Positions 12,593 through 24,581 of a stretch of 64,000 nt of DNA are shown here, piece after piece. Positions within the stretch are counted from its first letter, which is position 1. Each line of letters opens with the position of its first letter. The position numbers were made by a program, and so were the translations under genes. This DNA comes from Earliella scabrosa (taxonomy: Eukaryota; Basidiomycota; Agaricomycetes; Polyporales; Polyporaceae), in NCBI GenBank assembly GCA_022605405.1, contig JABYQQ010000013.1:434001-498000 (forward strand), in the 5' to 3' direction. The notes under the pieces were generated by a model. It saw nothing but the letters and a program-made list of their open reading frames with translations, did not search any database and was not told the DNA's origin.

Positions 12593-13204
12593 CCTGGCGG
12601 GTGAGGTATCGCGCGCGCGGGAGGGTATCGCAAGTGGTGGTAAGGTATCAAGAGACCAGCGGCGAGTCCCTTCACGATGGTCACGTTTTCAACTGCTTCG
12701 GCCTCCGGACATTCAAAGTCACGATCCACTTCGGCTGTGTTGTGACGTTACATGGCATTGGATGGTGAACATCACGTATATAGGATCCGGCTCGGTACTG
12801 ACAGGTCGATATTGAACGGTATAGACAGGAATGTGGGGCTTGAAGCTTGAAGCTTGATCTGTCTTCTCGGTTGTCGCGGGAGGCGCATGTACAGAGTAGG
12901 GCGAAAATTGGGTTGGCTGTCCGAAAGCTGTCATAGCAATAATACTATAGACTCGCTTAGCATAGGAAAACTACCAGTACGGTCGAAACCTCAGGCTCCG
13001 AGTTTACTGAGAATAATCGGGTGCAAGTATATTACGGTCGGATTATACGGTAGAGGTCCGTTGAGGTGTAAAGACAGGAATGCAGACCTCAATCAGGATG
13101 AAAATGACGGAGAGAATGCGGAATCCGGAGTGAAAGCATGTAGAAGAAAAAAACGAGCAGTTGAAGCGGTCGGAACGCTATCGCACTTCTCCCACAAACC
13201 TACA
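12593..13204. other. Intergenic stretch, no gene seen
   Basis: About 610 bp between two minus-strand genes: the promoter side of the membrane-protein gene and the 3' side of the hydrolase paralogue. It contains a short tandem GAAGCTT repeat near 12838-12858. Confidence 0.5.
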
Positions 13205-15580
13205 TTACACGTCCGCGTCAGGGAGATTGGCAAAGATGGCTGCGGTGTTGACACCCGCGAGCGGTTCATGATCCGCGTCGACCTCGCACAAAGTGTTGTT
13301 CGCGGGGACCTATGGGTCACATCGTCGTTCAGTGAATCGTAGAATATATCCAATGAACGGGTAGCGGACTCACCGTTCCGTTCACCATGTAGGCAACCAT
13401 GACGTCCTTGAAGCAAGCGGACGGGGAAGTGAGGAACGCCGTGTGCTAATATGAAACAAATCAGTGCGAGTTTAACACCGCGGGACCATCAAAGGTGACG
13501 TACGCCGAAGGCTTTGAGTTCAACCAAGGATGCATGCTCTCCGAGTAATCCTGCTAGCACTTTTGCACTAGACAGCGGCGTGATGTGGTCGAACTGAAGT
13601 AACCAGTCAGCTACACGGACGACTAGCGGGGTAGCAGTACTCGCAGTGGTCGAAGCAACAATGATCTTATTGGCGAGCGTCTTGTTGAAAGGACCTTGGT
13701 ACCTCTCTACTGACCGAACAGGCCAGAACGAACATTGAGATCCCAGTCCAGGCCAAATGGCTCCAACTGCGCATTCGTCAGTCCCAATGTTCACGGAACA
13801 TAACACAGACGAACTTACATAAGTTCGAAGTGGTACGCGTGCCCTCTATGACCCCTTCGAACGCGGTGGTCATGTTCGTGCTTGTGCTTCTGTCAACGGA
13901 ATCCGCACAGAAGATGGCTTGACCTGAGTAGAGTCGTGAATTGTTATCTTGGCCCGCTATGAAGCTGCTTCAGGGTCAGTATCTTCCTGGAGTGAAAGGT
14001 AATGCAAGATTGGTACGCACGATTTATGATCCACTGGGATGCTTCGAGATGTCATCTTTGTGGAACTGGATGGCAGGCCTTGGGTTGCATTTCCCTGGAG
14101 GAGAGCCATGGCCAGAGGATACTGCTCGTTTGCGAGGGTATCCCAGAGTGATGGGAAATATAGCGTGGCGAACACGCGGTCTGATCGCTATGAGTTGCAA
14201 TCATACCGACACTGCACCTCATACTCACAGCGAATTTCTCCTGAACTGAGAGGGAAAGATGGGTCCGCGTTCGTGGCATCGTACGCAGCTTGGATCAGTG
14301 CCTTGATTTTGACGTCAATGTCCAGCGGTCCGTCTCCTTCGGCAGCGATCGCACATCCGGCGGGACCAGACAGGGCACAGGCAGTGATGAAGCCCTTGTA
14401 GACGTCATCAGCAGAAACGTACGAGTGTGCGGCCCAGTTCTATGAGATGTATTGTAAGTTGGCGGGAGCAGAGACGGCTCTACTAATGATGATGATACGT
14501 ACGGGGGAGAGTTCCTGGGTGGCGTAGAAGATCGGGTCGATGACACCGTCAACGACCACGCGACCAACACGCTGTTGAGTAGAAATTCAGTAGGTGACCG
14601 GAAACACGTGGTGATTTTCCGACCTCGGGGAACACTGTGGGGGTGGGATCCATGAGACAACGTTCAATGATCTAAGTACCCATTCATTACCGACTTACTA
14701 TTGATGAACCAGGACCCAAGCAAGGTACCGTAGGATATTCCGAAGTAGTTGATCGGAGTGTCCGGGCCGTCGAGCACATCCGCGATTGCAACCATGTCGC
14801 GGACTGTGGCTGAGGTGCCCATGTAGCGTAGGAATTTGCCATTGGTAGAGTTCAGACACCTTTGAGCAAGTTGCTCATACTTCTCCTCGAATGACGGTGC
14901 CTGAGATAGGAGATTCTGGACGTCCGTGGGATCCGTAAAATTGCCTATGTATTCGATCCCCATATCTTCAATGGTGCCGTTGAAGAAGGCGGTATACTCT
15001 GCCATGCTCTCGAAGCATTGAGTGTCGCTGGGGCTGATGTGTGTTGTTATGAGCTTGACGATCTGCACGAAGTTGGGGGTACTCACGTGCTGAGACCAAC
15101 ACCTCGCGGGTCCCAGCTCACTACATCGTAAGCCCCACCCGTGATGTCGAGCAATTTATCTTTCAGCGCATTCAAGTTCTCCAGGCCTCCGCCACCAGGT
15201 CCTCCTACGAAAATTCATATCAGTACGAGCAGCCTCAGTGTACTATGATTTTAGCAAACCTGGATTGAAGAAGACTGTTCCTAGGCGTTCTCCAGTTGCA
15301 TTTGCCTTCACAATCGCAAGGCGGGCAGTCCCCAAACTGGGCTCGTGGTAGTCGAGTGGGACCTCCAAGAAGCCGCACTGCAAGGAAGTATCGGTCACAA
15401 CTGAAGGATCACATGGACCCCACTGAGGGTCACAACACGTTGTGATTAGCTAACAGGACATTGTCGTGAACGTGGAACAGAGAGACATACACTGAAAGCT
15501 GAAGTGGACCTGACAGGGGGACGGGCCAGCAGAAGGGCAAGCAAACGGGTGAACGAAGCGCGAAATCGTGAAAGAGACAT
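13205..15580 (-). CDS. Secreted TAP-like alpha/beta hydrolase, paralogue
   Basis: Thirteen exons: 15491-15580, 15260-15422, 15087-15204, 14699-15033, 14624-14634, 14503-14571, 14229-14439, 14021-14180, 13819-13964, 13645-13766, 13504-13593, 13374-13445, 13205-13309, giving 563 residues. It matches the gene at 283-2626 exon by exon; ten of thirteen exons have identical length. The signal peptide is in exon 1 (MSLSRFRASFTRLLALLLAR). The nucleophile elbow GISYGTLLG, Asp in FDHITPL (about 477) and His opening exon 12 (about 506) form an intact triad. Intron 10 begins with GC rather than GT. Exons 7-9, in the cap region, differ most in length and sequence, so substrate preference may differ from the first copy. 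Secreted peptidase or esterase by family; substrate unknown. Confidence 0.88.
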
Positions 15581-15610
15581 TGTTGACTGACCCGTCTTGA
15601 GTTCCCAATG

Positions 15611-15618
15611 CTTATATA
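15611..15618 (-). promoter_or_regulatory. TATA box of the hydrolase paralogue
   Basis: TATATAAG on the minus strand, 30 bases before the ATG at 15580, the same octamer and spacing as in the first hydrolase gene. Confidence 0.6.
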
Positions 15619-17035
15619 CATGACACTGCTGTCAGTCCAGCGCTGTTCAGCGCCGGCGTACCGACTAGTAGCTTCGACATCTAAGCGCAGTCGATCGGGC
15701 GCGAGGCAACCCCGAGGCCCAGGGAGAATCGGAGGCATGTCACTGCGCAGCAGCTCGTCAGACTAACATTGCAGTGTCGCCAGCGCGTAAATCGCCTGAC
15801 GCAGTGACGCATGAGTACTGCAATCAGCCTCATGACTGCGTACTTACCGAGTCCAGCCAGTGACGCCGCAGTGTAGACTGTACAGAGAGCAGCGCATTCA
15901 GTGGAGAGTAGGACACTCAGGCTGTATCAGCCCTCTCAAAGTAAAGAAAACTGTGTCCATGCGAAGCTAGATATTGAAATCAGTCTTTGGTAGGCAAGTA
16001 CAGCAGTGGAACTAACCGTAGCACCTCCAAGTCTTGAAGCGCGTCTACTACGGCCGGTTCGCCTCGGGGGCCGTCGACGAGGTCCATGAGACTCGGACTG
16101 ATGCAGAGTTCGCTTGGCGGAGAACAACCTGGAGCAATTTGTCAAGCTGGCAATCCAAAAACGTAAAGACCGCACAGCGCAAGTGGCTTTGCATCTTACT
16201 TGATCATGAGTAGCAACACTGGGACTGGAGGACGACGTCTGGGGGCACTAGTAAGGGGGCACTACTACTACTACTAGTACTGCCACGGTTGCATGCGGTG
16301 CACGTGCGCATGGTCATTGCCCAAGTTTGGCTTGGCAGTGCTGTGTAAGGAATCATGAACACTGCGGAGGTTCCGTGAGTGGGTATACCTACAGATACCA
16401 ACTGCCGTCTTGGTCGGCAACAGGCGTCACTTAGATGATGCCGATTTTGGGTTGAGGGTCAACAACACAGGTCGTCAAGCGCCGGCGCTCAATTGCTGTG
16501 CGGCGGTCGATCAACAGGTCTCACGGCGGGCACAGCCTGACACGACGTGCATTGACCCATTTCCTATCCCAGGACATGCGTTGGAAATCCACGCGAGATC
16601 TATCAATTCCCAGGCGTTTCCCAAAAAATTCCCAGGCTAAGAAAGGTAACTATTGCCAACCGGGTCCTGCTCCTGCCGGGAAATGATCCGAGTCACACAG
16701 TTAGAGTGTGACAGGACCTTACTCGTACTTTGTACATTCCCTACCGATTTCTTTGGCCGGGAATCGACCGCGAATGGATACATGTCCAAAGCTTTTCCCC
16801 GCTTGGTACCTTTGTCAGGGACTTGTAGCCTGTCACGTCCACAGGCGCCTCTGAGAAATTCGTGACATAGGCGGGACACGGAAAGTCATCGGGAATGTGA
16901 CATTTCCTAAGCCTTTCCGGTCCGGCTACGAGATGTTACAAGTCCGAGTCTGGAATTTAAGCGCCGAGAAATGTAACAATACTAACACACTAATATGGAG
17001 TACTGCAGGCAATTTGTTTTCGTTCCAGTGCTCCC
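15619..17035. other. Gene-poor stretch
   Basis: No frame shows consistent coding structure or splicing. A short CTA trinucleotide run lies near 16260-16276. The rest looks like unconstrained intergenic DNA or old transposon sequence I cannot assign. Confidence 0.4.
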
Positions 17036-17240
17036 ATGTATACGGAGCTCTGGTCCAGCTCCTACGCCCTCCGTGAGCCCCCTACAGCTCCTCACCCGAG
17101 TACTGCGAGGAGCTCTGGAGAACTCCCTGCCGAGGAGCTCCCTGGAGCTCCCATGCAGCACTCCTGGGTCACTCTCATCTGTCCTCCGCGTTCTCCACAG
17201 AGCTCCTCATTCATCCTCTGCTTGAAGCTCCCTGCAACTC
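17036..17240. repeat. AGCTCC-rich degenerate repeat
   Basis: The hexamer AGCTCC and the palindrome GAGCTC recur many times with irregular spacing over 200 bp, next to the minisatellite at 17283-17495. Confidence 0.6.
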
Positions 17241-17282
17241 TAATGCTCCACGCGACGCGGCTCAACACCCCGGACTCCAGAG

Positions 17283-17495
17283 CGTGCTCCGACCAATGCC
17301 GCGAGGGCGGTCTGCACGATCAAGTTCGACGCAGCATCGCCGACTAGCGACCGCCATCGCTGACCACTGTCTACCATCGCCGACCAGCGACCACCACCGT
17401 CTACCATCGCTGACCAATGTCCACCACCGTCTACCATCGCTGACCAATGTCCACCATCGCCGACCGCTGTCCACCATCGTCGACCATGTCATTCA
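17283..17495. repeat. Dispersed minisatellite, copy A
   Basis: Tandem units built from ACCATCGCTGACCA and ACCACCGTCTACC cover about 17336-17490. On the minus strand they read as Trp-Ser-Ala-Met-Val-Asp-Gly-Gly repeats. The flank 17293-17330, on the minus strand, includes TTGATCGTGCAGACCGC and is shared with the copy at 52593-52790 in opposite orientation. The unit is therefore a dispersed repeat family and not just local slippage. Confidence 0.65.
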
Positions 17496-17929
17496 TCATG
17501 TATGATCTCTTCAGGCTCTTGACGCCGGTGCTCGACCGCTGCGGCCGCCGCTTTTGGATGGGTGTTTATGTACTATGAAAGACGCTTTGCTGACCTCACG
17601 TACGCGTCTGTGAGTCCCTGACCACAAAGTGTGGACCTCATCAGCAAAGGAGCGTCCCTCACAAGCCTGGTGTGTAAGTGGGTGCCCTCGAGTGTCTTCA
17701 TATTGGGCTGGGTTCATGACGATTCATCTGATTTGTCACTGCTCCTAGGGTTGTTGATCTTGACCTCGAACGGTCCAACGAATCGAGTTGTATGCGGTAC
17801 GTACAGTACACTACAGTTACTCTTTCTTCTAACATCTGAATGATGCAGAGAGAGAGGGGGGGTCGGAGCGCGCGAGAGATGGAACTGTCCGGTGCGAAGG
17901 GACTCACCCGCGACCGACGCGTCTTTGAC

Positions 17930-18300
17930 TGAGGTAGATAACCTGTAATATCGGGGAGATCGAGAAAAAGTACCCAAAGGCGTCGTGTCGGAGCAATAAC
18001 CTGCCAGTAGAGCTTGTATGCCTTCTATAACTGGCCGATGTGTGTACTCGTGCTGCTCGCGGTATCGTCGGAAGCGCTAAGCACCGCGTCGGGCAGGTAC
18101 AAGGGTGAAAGTTGAATGTTGAGCACGTCGCCTTGATCTGTACATTCAAAGGATGCGACGGACAGCCCGACGAACATCATCGCCCGCGAGAGTTTCAGGA
18201 TGAACTCCTGCCGTCTCGCCGACGTGCCCGGTAATCTGTGCACGCGAAGATGAAAAGCGTCAGAAACGTGTCCGCGGGCCGTGGATTCGCATCCGCACGG
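17930..18300 (-). pseudogene. Relic of a ThrE/Prm10-like (DUF1212) membrane transporter
   Basis: Minus-strand fragments in different frames line up in the order expected of the fungal ThrE/Prm10 family: RRQEFILKLSRAMM, then VQIKATCSTFN, then IQLSPLYLPDAVLSASDD, then KAYKLYWQV. Intact members read roughly EFILKLARALM, then a helix, then a strand ending SFDD. The frame changes between blocks and stops intervene, so it is broken. The assignment rests on remembered family patterns and needs a profile search. Confidence 0.45.
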
Positions 18301-18849
18301 GGCAGAAGTCGGGAGCAGCTGAAGCACAGGAAAGATCGAGGAGACAAAGACTCACTGATATCCCCGCCTTCCCGCGCTTCTCCTTCTCATCCATCTCGCT
18401 TTCGTACTCGCCCGCCCGGAGCTCACATGCTCGGCACACAGTTCCGCGCTGCCCACGCTCTCATGCTGAACTTCAGCGACGCGTTCCACACCCGCCGCGC
18501 GGACATTCTCCGAGTCGGCGTCACGTCGGCGGACCCGACATGAGCTACAAGTCTCGCTCGCTTCTTAGGGCCGGTTCGGCACCCTGCTGTCGAGGGCATC
18601 TGCGAATTCCATTATATTGAGTGAGACGCGTCAGAGAGACAATCACAAAACGAGCGCATCCGGCTAACCTCCAGAGGTGATGGGATTGGGGCAGCGAAGG
18701 GACCGTCGAGTGGCCGTGAATGTTCCGGAGTCGCAGATGGAGGATCACGGCAGACGAGAAGGCGGGCCCGGCTTCAATGTAGGGAGACGTGGGCCGGGAG
18801 GTGCTGAACGAGGAGAATTCGGTGGTTGTGCCCGACTGTTGAGCCGACG

Positions 18850-19580
18850 CCAGCTCATATGCCGACGCAGAGAGGCTCGGTGCATGCCTCCGTGCTCATC
18901 CATGCGTGGAGGGCGGGGCTGAAGACGCCGCGACGCGACTTGATGCTCCTGGCGTCCTGTGAGGAATGTAACTCGCCGCTGAAGTTGTACTAGTGCGTGC
19001 GGACGAACTTCTCGGACTGGTGCTTCGTGTACTTCTCGATGTCGGAGCCGTGAAGACCCGCTGTCTCATTCGAGTCGACGGAGACCTCTTCCTAGACGTC
19101 ATACATCGGCTCATTAGCGAGAGCTCGATAGGTGGGGACGAGCCAGGGAAGACGGTCGTAGGGAGTGGTAGAAGCGGAGGAGCACCGCGCTGCTCATCCA
19201 GCGATGAAGAGCGACGCCCCTGAGGGCGCGCGTGAGGCGCAGCGGTCAAAGAGCTGGACAGAGAGGAAAGTGACTCGACCACGCACGTTCAGTTCATGCT
19301 CATCCAATGCCCAGTTTGAGCCCGAAGGGCCCAACATCCATTGCACCCTCCGTGGGGCCTCAGCTCCTGACCATCGTGTACCGCCGGTAGGAGAGATTGT
19401 GTCCGAGTCTTGAGCACCGATGTCGGTGGATCTCGTGGAGAGCGTTGGGCCGGACGAAGCGTGGACACAGATGGCTGGGGGAGGCGGGGACGGCGGAATG
19501 CGAGGCATGGACGTACGAGGATCCGGGCGTACTGGGACTATGACCTCCCTCCAAAGACCAGAATTCATGTCGTAGTGCAT
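18850..19580 (-). pseudogene. Unassigned coding relic
   Basis: On the minus strand an open frame of 128 codons (19194-19580, starting MHYDMNSGLWREV) is followed at 18850-19130 by a coding-like stretch (EEVSVDSNETAGLHGSDIEK) interrupted by two stop codons. Base composition and residue choice look protein-coding, but the frame is broken and I recognise no family. It could be the upstream part of the decayed transporter or a separate relic. Confidence 0.3.
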
Positions 19581-20177
19581 GCATGAGAGATACGACAGAT
19601 CAGAGCTATGCAGGACGAGGAGAGCTAGAGGCGCGTGAAGGCGGGAGGGAGGCGGGAGGGCGGAAGCGCGGGAACTGGCACGTTGAGCTCCCCGACGTTG
19701 ACGACGGCGCTAAGGCAAGGGCAAGTAGTGGACGGCCAGGTCACCCTCCGTCGCCGCGGCTCGTGCTCGACTGCGTGTCGTCGGTCTGATACGTGTCCTG
19801 TCCCAACCTTTCCGCCTCGCTCCCACTCGCCTCGACTCTCGCCCATCCCAGCTCCTTTGCTCTTCTCGCATTCCCTTCACTACTTATCCAACTCGCTATC
19901 CACCTCACCATCCAACTTGCTGTCGTCCTAATCATCTCGCACATCGCCCACGTCCAACTCGCCGGTGGATAGTTCACCAACACCATCATTCGGATTCCTA
20001 CACACATCCGCTCGCCTTGATTGATCACCAACACGGTTGGTCACCAACTGTCGCTATTCACGCGTCCGCGGTTCGTGTCTGATGACCTATGTTGTTGATA
20101 ACATACTGATAAGCAATGGATGACCATGATTAGATCGTCTCATCCTCCATCCGCCGCATCTACAATCGCCGGTCGTG

Positions 20178-20387
20178 ATGCCTCGTCAAACCATTGCCGT
20201 AATGCTCACAGTCGCACTCCTCGTCTTACATGTCATGGGACGGGTTCTGATCGCGCTGATGGACGTGACGTGGGGACTCGCCCGAAAGCTCGCTATGATC
20301 ACGCTCGCTATCGGCGTCGTGGCGGTCGCGCTCGCCCGCGTGCTCTTTGCTGGCACTCAGGTCCGCAGGGATCCCTCAATGGTCTAA
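20178..20387 (+). CDS. Possible small membrane protein
   Basis: A 69-codon frame from ATG 20178 to TAA. Two hydrophobic stretches (IAVMLTVALLVLHVM and KLAMITLAIGVVAVALARVL) could form transmembrane helices, with a positively charged C-terminus. There is no splice or homology evidence. It lies in gene-poor DNA and may be chance or a fragment of a larger membrane gene. Confidence 0.3.
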   Translation: MPRQTIAVMLTVALLVLHVMGRVLIALMDVTWGLARKLAMITLAIGVVAVALARVLFAGTQVRRDPSMV

Positions 20388-22807
20388 AATTTTCCATACA
20401 TCGTGAAAGATCGGGTGATCTGTGAGCTCCGGTATGTGTTCGTTGCGGCTCTTCTGAACTTCTTGTGGCTGGAGTCGACCCTTCGCGCTCTTGATCTTGA
20501 ATGTATCAAATATCTTGATGTTTGTACACTACGTCAACTGTCTTGCATACCGTACTATATGATCGTACTATTACAACGGGCTCTTACATAGTTAAAATGT
20601 ACCATTGTGCGCAAAGAGAGTGAGCAAACACATAAGTATTCGGAACGGACATGAATGCGTGAACATGACGGCTTGCACGAAACTAATAAATAGCGACTGC
20701 AGCGGCAGATCTAGCAGAGCGAAAGACCGCGAAGCCGCATGACAGCGGCCTCATCTCGAGTCAGTATGGCGGCCGGGTCTGGCTGCTCATACCCATCGAC
20801 AGGAGATCCTGATGCACAGGAGAACGGAGCTTAACTCCGCTCACTTCGCTTGATGGAGTCCGTCAAAGCCTTGAGGTTGGATGTCAGTAGCCACGCCATA
20901 GTTCCACGGCACGACGACGGAACGACATGGCTCACCGTTCAACGTTTTTCAACATCGACCTCGTTTTGATGCGCCGGTTGTGTACTAGGGTGGTGCGGAG
21001 GCTGTAGTGCTATGAGTGATGGCCACGATATCTGGTGACCGAAAGCTCACACTCCATGTGCATAACAGCAGTAGAGACAGCTAGCTTGCGGCTAGCCGAC
21101 GACAGAAGCATTCCGGAGGAATGCAACGTCGACACGAGCGTTGAGGGGCTCTTGAAGTTGGAAGTTGAAGCTGATGCCCGACCTGAACCGCGATAGGGCT
21201 GTCCGGCATGGCAGACAGAAGGATTACGACGAGGACCCTGTCGGCAGATGGTTCAGGTTGTCTACATAACGTACCAGCGTGAGCAGCGACGAGATTGCAA
21301 GAGAGGCGTAGGAGAGATACGAGTATCGCGAGGAGTAACCACGTACGGGACTTCTGGGTAGCGAGACGGTTCTCATCACTTTGACTGCCACTAGCATATG
21401 ACGAGGAGCGACCAGGTGGGCTTGCGGACATGATGTTGAGTAGACGTGTGGTACTGAGGGGCTGTGTCAATGTAGCGGGCACGGTGCTGGCGGTGGTAGA
21501 GGATGAAGCCCGGATATGGACCCCGTGTGAACACCGTGATATCTGACCTCGCCGCCGACACCTCCTGCCTTCCTCCTGCCCTCCTCCTGCCTTCCTCCTG
21601 CCCTCCTCCTGCCTTCCTCCTGCCCTCCTCCTCGTCGCCTCCATTGGTCCTTGACGACCCTGGACGTCGCTCGCTCATCAATACCTTACGACCGCACCTG
21701 CGAATGGGCCAACTCGCGACGTCGAGGATGGCGTTGGCCAGTCTATGCATACCAGCACCGAGCTCAACGTCACGCTCGTCAGTCCTTTGATTCGGTGCGA
21801 GGTCTGCATTTAATTGTGGCATATGCGTGTATGTGACCTACCGGAGACTCCAGCCTAATGTCCCGGCTTTCATACCAGGCACGGGTTCAAACGTAGGTCG
21901 CTTCATACTATCCCTCCCAATTGGGCTTATATGCATATCAGATGACAGCTTGAAGAGCAAACGCTCATTCGTGCAGCTATGCCAGCGATCTCCCGACGAT
22001 GATGGAGCCTGAACGCAAGTCTGGCTGGGATCCCAATGGTCACTGGGAGTCCCCAGCTCTCAATTGGTTGCCCCATCCGGGATGTCGGATGAGGTGAAAG
22101 AGCACGTATGCAACTTAAATGCTGTACGTCCCCATTCTGAATGTGCGCACGTTCTGAGCTGACCGGGAGGCGGGACCCAGAAGCGCGTTCCTCTCAATCA
22201 GTTGAAGACTGCAAGATGGAGCGACGTGTGCATACGGTGTTCGCCCAGAGACGAGCTGCCCTGAGCAGCTCAGCATGGAGTCTCATCCATGATTCCGATC
22301 GACACCGCGGGGTATGTACCTATGCCCTAGTCACACCTTGCCTTGTTATATTTGGTTGTTTCTCTCTGATAGCGCCTCGTTACGGTCATCCTAGCCGCAG
22401 CTCCTGAAGCACGTAGACCCCAATCGACATTCTTACATTAGCCGCCGGTCGGTGTGGCGATCCAGAACAGCGGTCTGTCGATAGAGTACCGTCGTCCCTT
22501 CTTTGCATGCTGTGAGATCTGCTCTGCTCTTCGCGACACGTGAATCTCGGGCTGATGCAGAGTTCGCCTTCCTCAGTTGCCCCCAAGACTGTGCCCGACA
22601 TTAAGGTGCCCTGTACGTCCTCTTGTATGTCGCGAACTTACTGCGTCTGTGCAATAGGCTAGACCTCATTATCACGCCCGTCCTGCTCAGTCATGTGCTT
22701 GGAATCCCCGCGCAAATCCCTGTCTAACCCTTGCCCTTGAAGCTCAGAGTCCTGGCGACGCGTTCCGCCTTCGGACATCACAACTCCCGCTTGCGGTTCG
22801 ACCTCAA
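20388..22807. other. Gene-poor stretch
   Basis: No frame here survives a splice-consistency check. The only clear structure is the 22-bp minisatellite at 21561-21634. Repeat-derived minus-strand frames rich in Arg-Arg-Ala-Gly-Gly over that minisatellite are artefacts. Confidence 0.4.
21561..21634. repeat. 22-bp minisatellite (11-bp half unit)
   Basis: Three perfect copies of a 22-bp unit made of CCTCCTGCCTT plus CCTCCTGCCCT, followed by a partial copy. Confidence 0.9.
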
Positions 22808-23654
22808 ATGGTATTCCTTACGGCACAGGTCCGCACCGCGAACTCTCCGTTCCCAACGCGCATGGTCGGACGCAGATCCGTGCTTCCCATGTCACACCAC
22901 GCGACTGCTTCTCCTCGCTACACTCTGGCGACTCAGTCATCCCAGCCCTATCCCTCTTGTATTTATGAAACGTATGTATGTCGTCGCTAATGAAGCATCT
23001 TATTCATAGTCCTGACCTGCATGCTCGACGAAGCCAACCTCCGTAAGTCCTCGCGTTCGACTTACACATCGACATACGTCACACAGACGTTCATTTCGGC
23101 GCATATCTTCGGATTCATGCACGATACCAACCCTCTCGTCCTGCGCGTATTCGTGCACCGAGGTCGACGTGCGCGGAACAGAGGACTCGACGTATCAGGT
23201 ACGCATCCCCTCACTCAGCTCCTCCACCACCACCACCACCTCCTCCCGTGTTCGCTTCTGTTTGCAGCCACTGGGCTCTGGGCTGACGTTCGCCTTCAGC
23301 AAAGTCCCTTCGCCTGCTCAAGCTCAAGCGCAAGCACGGCGCAGGGCTGCGTCTGCGCACAGCCCGATCCGCGCGACGACGGGCGGCGACTACCTCGAAA
23401 CAATCTTTGCGCACCGCGAAGCGCTCTGCGCCTTCCCGGTGCGCAAGAGCTCGCAAGATGACGCGCTGGAGGGAGCCCTAAGGGCCGCGCGCGCGGAAAC
23501 TAGCTTGGGCCAGACGGTAGAACCAGTGTTGTGGTTGTACAAGAGCACCCGGACCGTATTGCGGGTGCATGAATGCTCGGTTGGTGGGGTTCGGTCATCT
23601 GTAGACCTCGGCCTGGAAGAAGAGCGTGTAATGTGCTACACCGCGTGCAATTGA
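22808..23654 (+). CDS. Hypothetical protein, four exons
   Basis: Exons 22808-22971, 23010-23042, 23087-23198 and 23268-23654 join in one continuous frame through three canonical introns (GTATGT...ATAG, GTAAGT...CAG, GTACGC...CAG), giving 231 residues. Three independent junctions keeping frame is the main support. The protein is Ser/Arg-rich at the N-terminus. It has an Ala-Gln run (QAQAQARRRAA), probably from a short repeat, and a more ordered C-terminal part (DYLETIFAHREALCAF) with several cysteines. I do not recognise a domain. The true start may be further upstream. The introns are unusually short (37-69 nt), and intron 3 contains a CCA microsatellite. Confidence 0.45.
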
Positions 23655-23854
23655 TTCACGGAGACACATTCAGTAGCATTTGGATGACGGGACACACCAG
23701 GATACAGGTAGAGAGTATCTACACGCTGGGATTGCTCTACGGAACGCGGCGAGTGTTGGCGCTACCCCACCAGCCTAGACTGCATGCTCTACAGGCATCG
23801 CTCGCTCGCACGTACCACACGACGTCGACGGCGGTGTTGAGGGTGAGGGACATC

Positions 23855-24581
23855 CTAATTCTCCGCTTCGCTGCCGGCGGTTTGGGCGGCGGCATCACGT
23901 GTCTCGGGGGCGTCCAGCTCCTCTTCGATATCGGCGAAAGACCATGACGAGCCGGGGTCGGAGAAGAAGAGGGTGCCTTGCAGGGAAGGAAGATCGTCGT
24001 CGAGTTTCTTGATGAGTTTCTTGACCCGCGCCTTGTGCTGAGAGACCTTCTCCCCGAGCTCGATGAAGAAACGCGAGAGCTTCCAGAAAATGACCTCGTC
24101 TGGCACCTCCAGATACAGGCGCCATTCATTCATGTTGGACAGGCGGATAAGCTGCGATTCCTATGAGTCTAGGTGAGCTAGTCACCGGTATTGCAACATA
24201 GACTGGACTTACCTGGTCAAGCCCGACCTTGCATCGCTCGTCCGGGAGCACCATCTGCCCAAGGATAGACAGTGGGCGGACCACATGTTCAACGTCCTCC
24301 GCCTCGTACATCATCAGCGAGTCTACGAGTGATTGAGCACTAGTCAGCAGCCAAAGAGTGTGCAACGTACACGTATCGGGACCACACTGAGCCAACAGGA
24401 GGTGAGCCATGTGGCGAGTGGTCTGGGGATCGACCGAGGAGCCGTGGACAATATCGGCGGAGTACACAACTCCGGGAATGGAGAAGAGAACCTTAGCAGT
24501 GCTATGGCAAGGCAGAATCAGGGCGACGACGCAGCGATAACGGGAGAGGCACAGGACATACTTGAAAAGGGTGGTGGTCAT
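23855..24581 (-). CDS. Hypothetical protein with acidic C-terminal tail
   Basis: Four exons, 24562-24581, 24371-24501, 24213-24322 and 23855-24160, giving 188 residues with all junctions in frame. The first intron (60 nt) is a multiple of three without in-frame stops, so its retention would only add 20 residues. The N-terminus is mixed hydrophobic. Residues about 95-150 are helical and charged (FWKLSRFFIELGEKVSQHKA), and the tail is acidic and Ala-rich. There is no signal peptide and I recognise no family. It converges with the gene ending at 23654. Confidence 0.6.
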
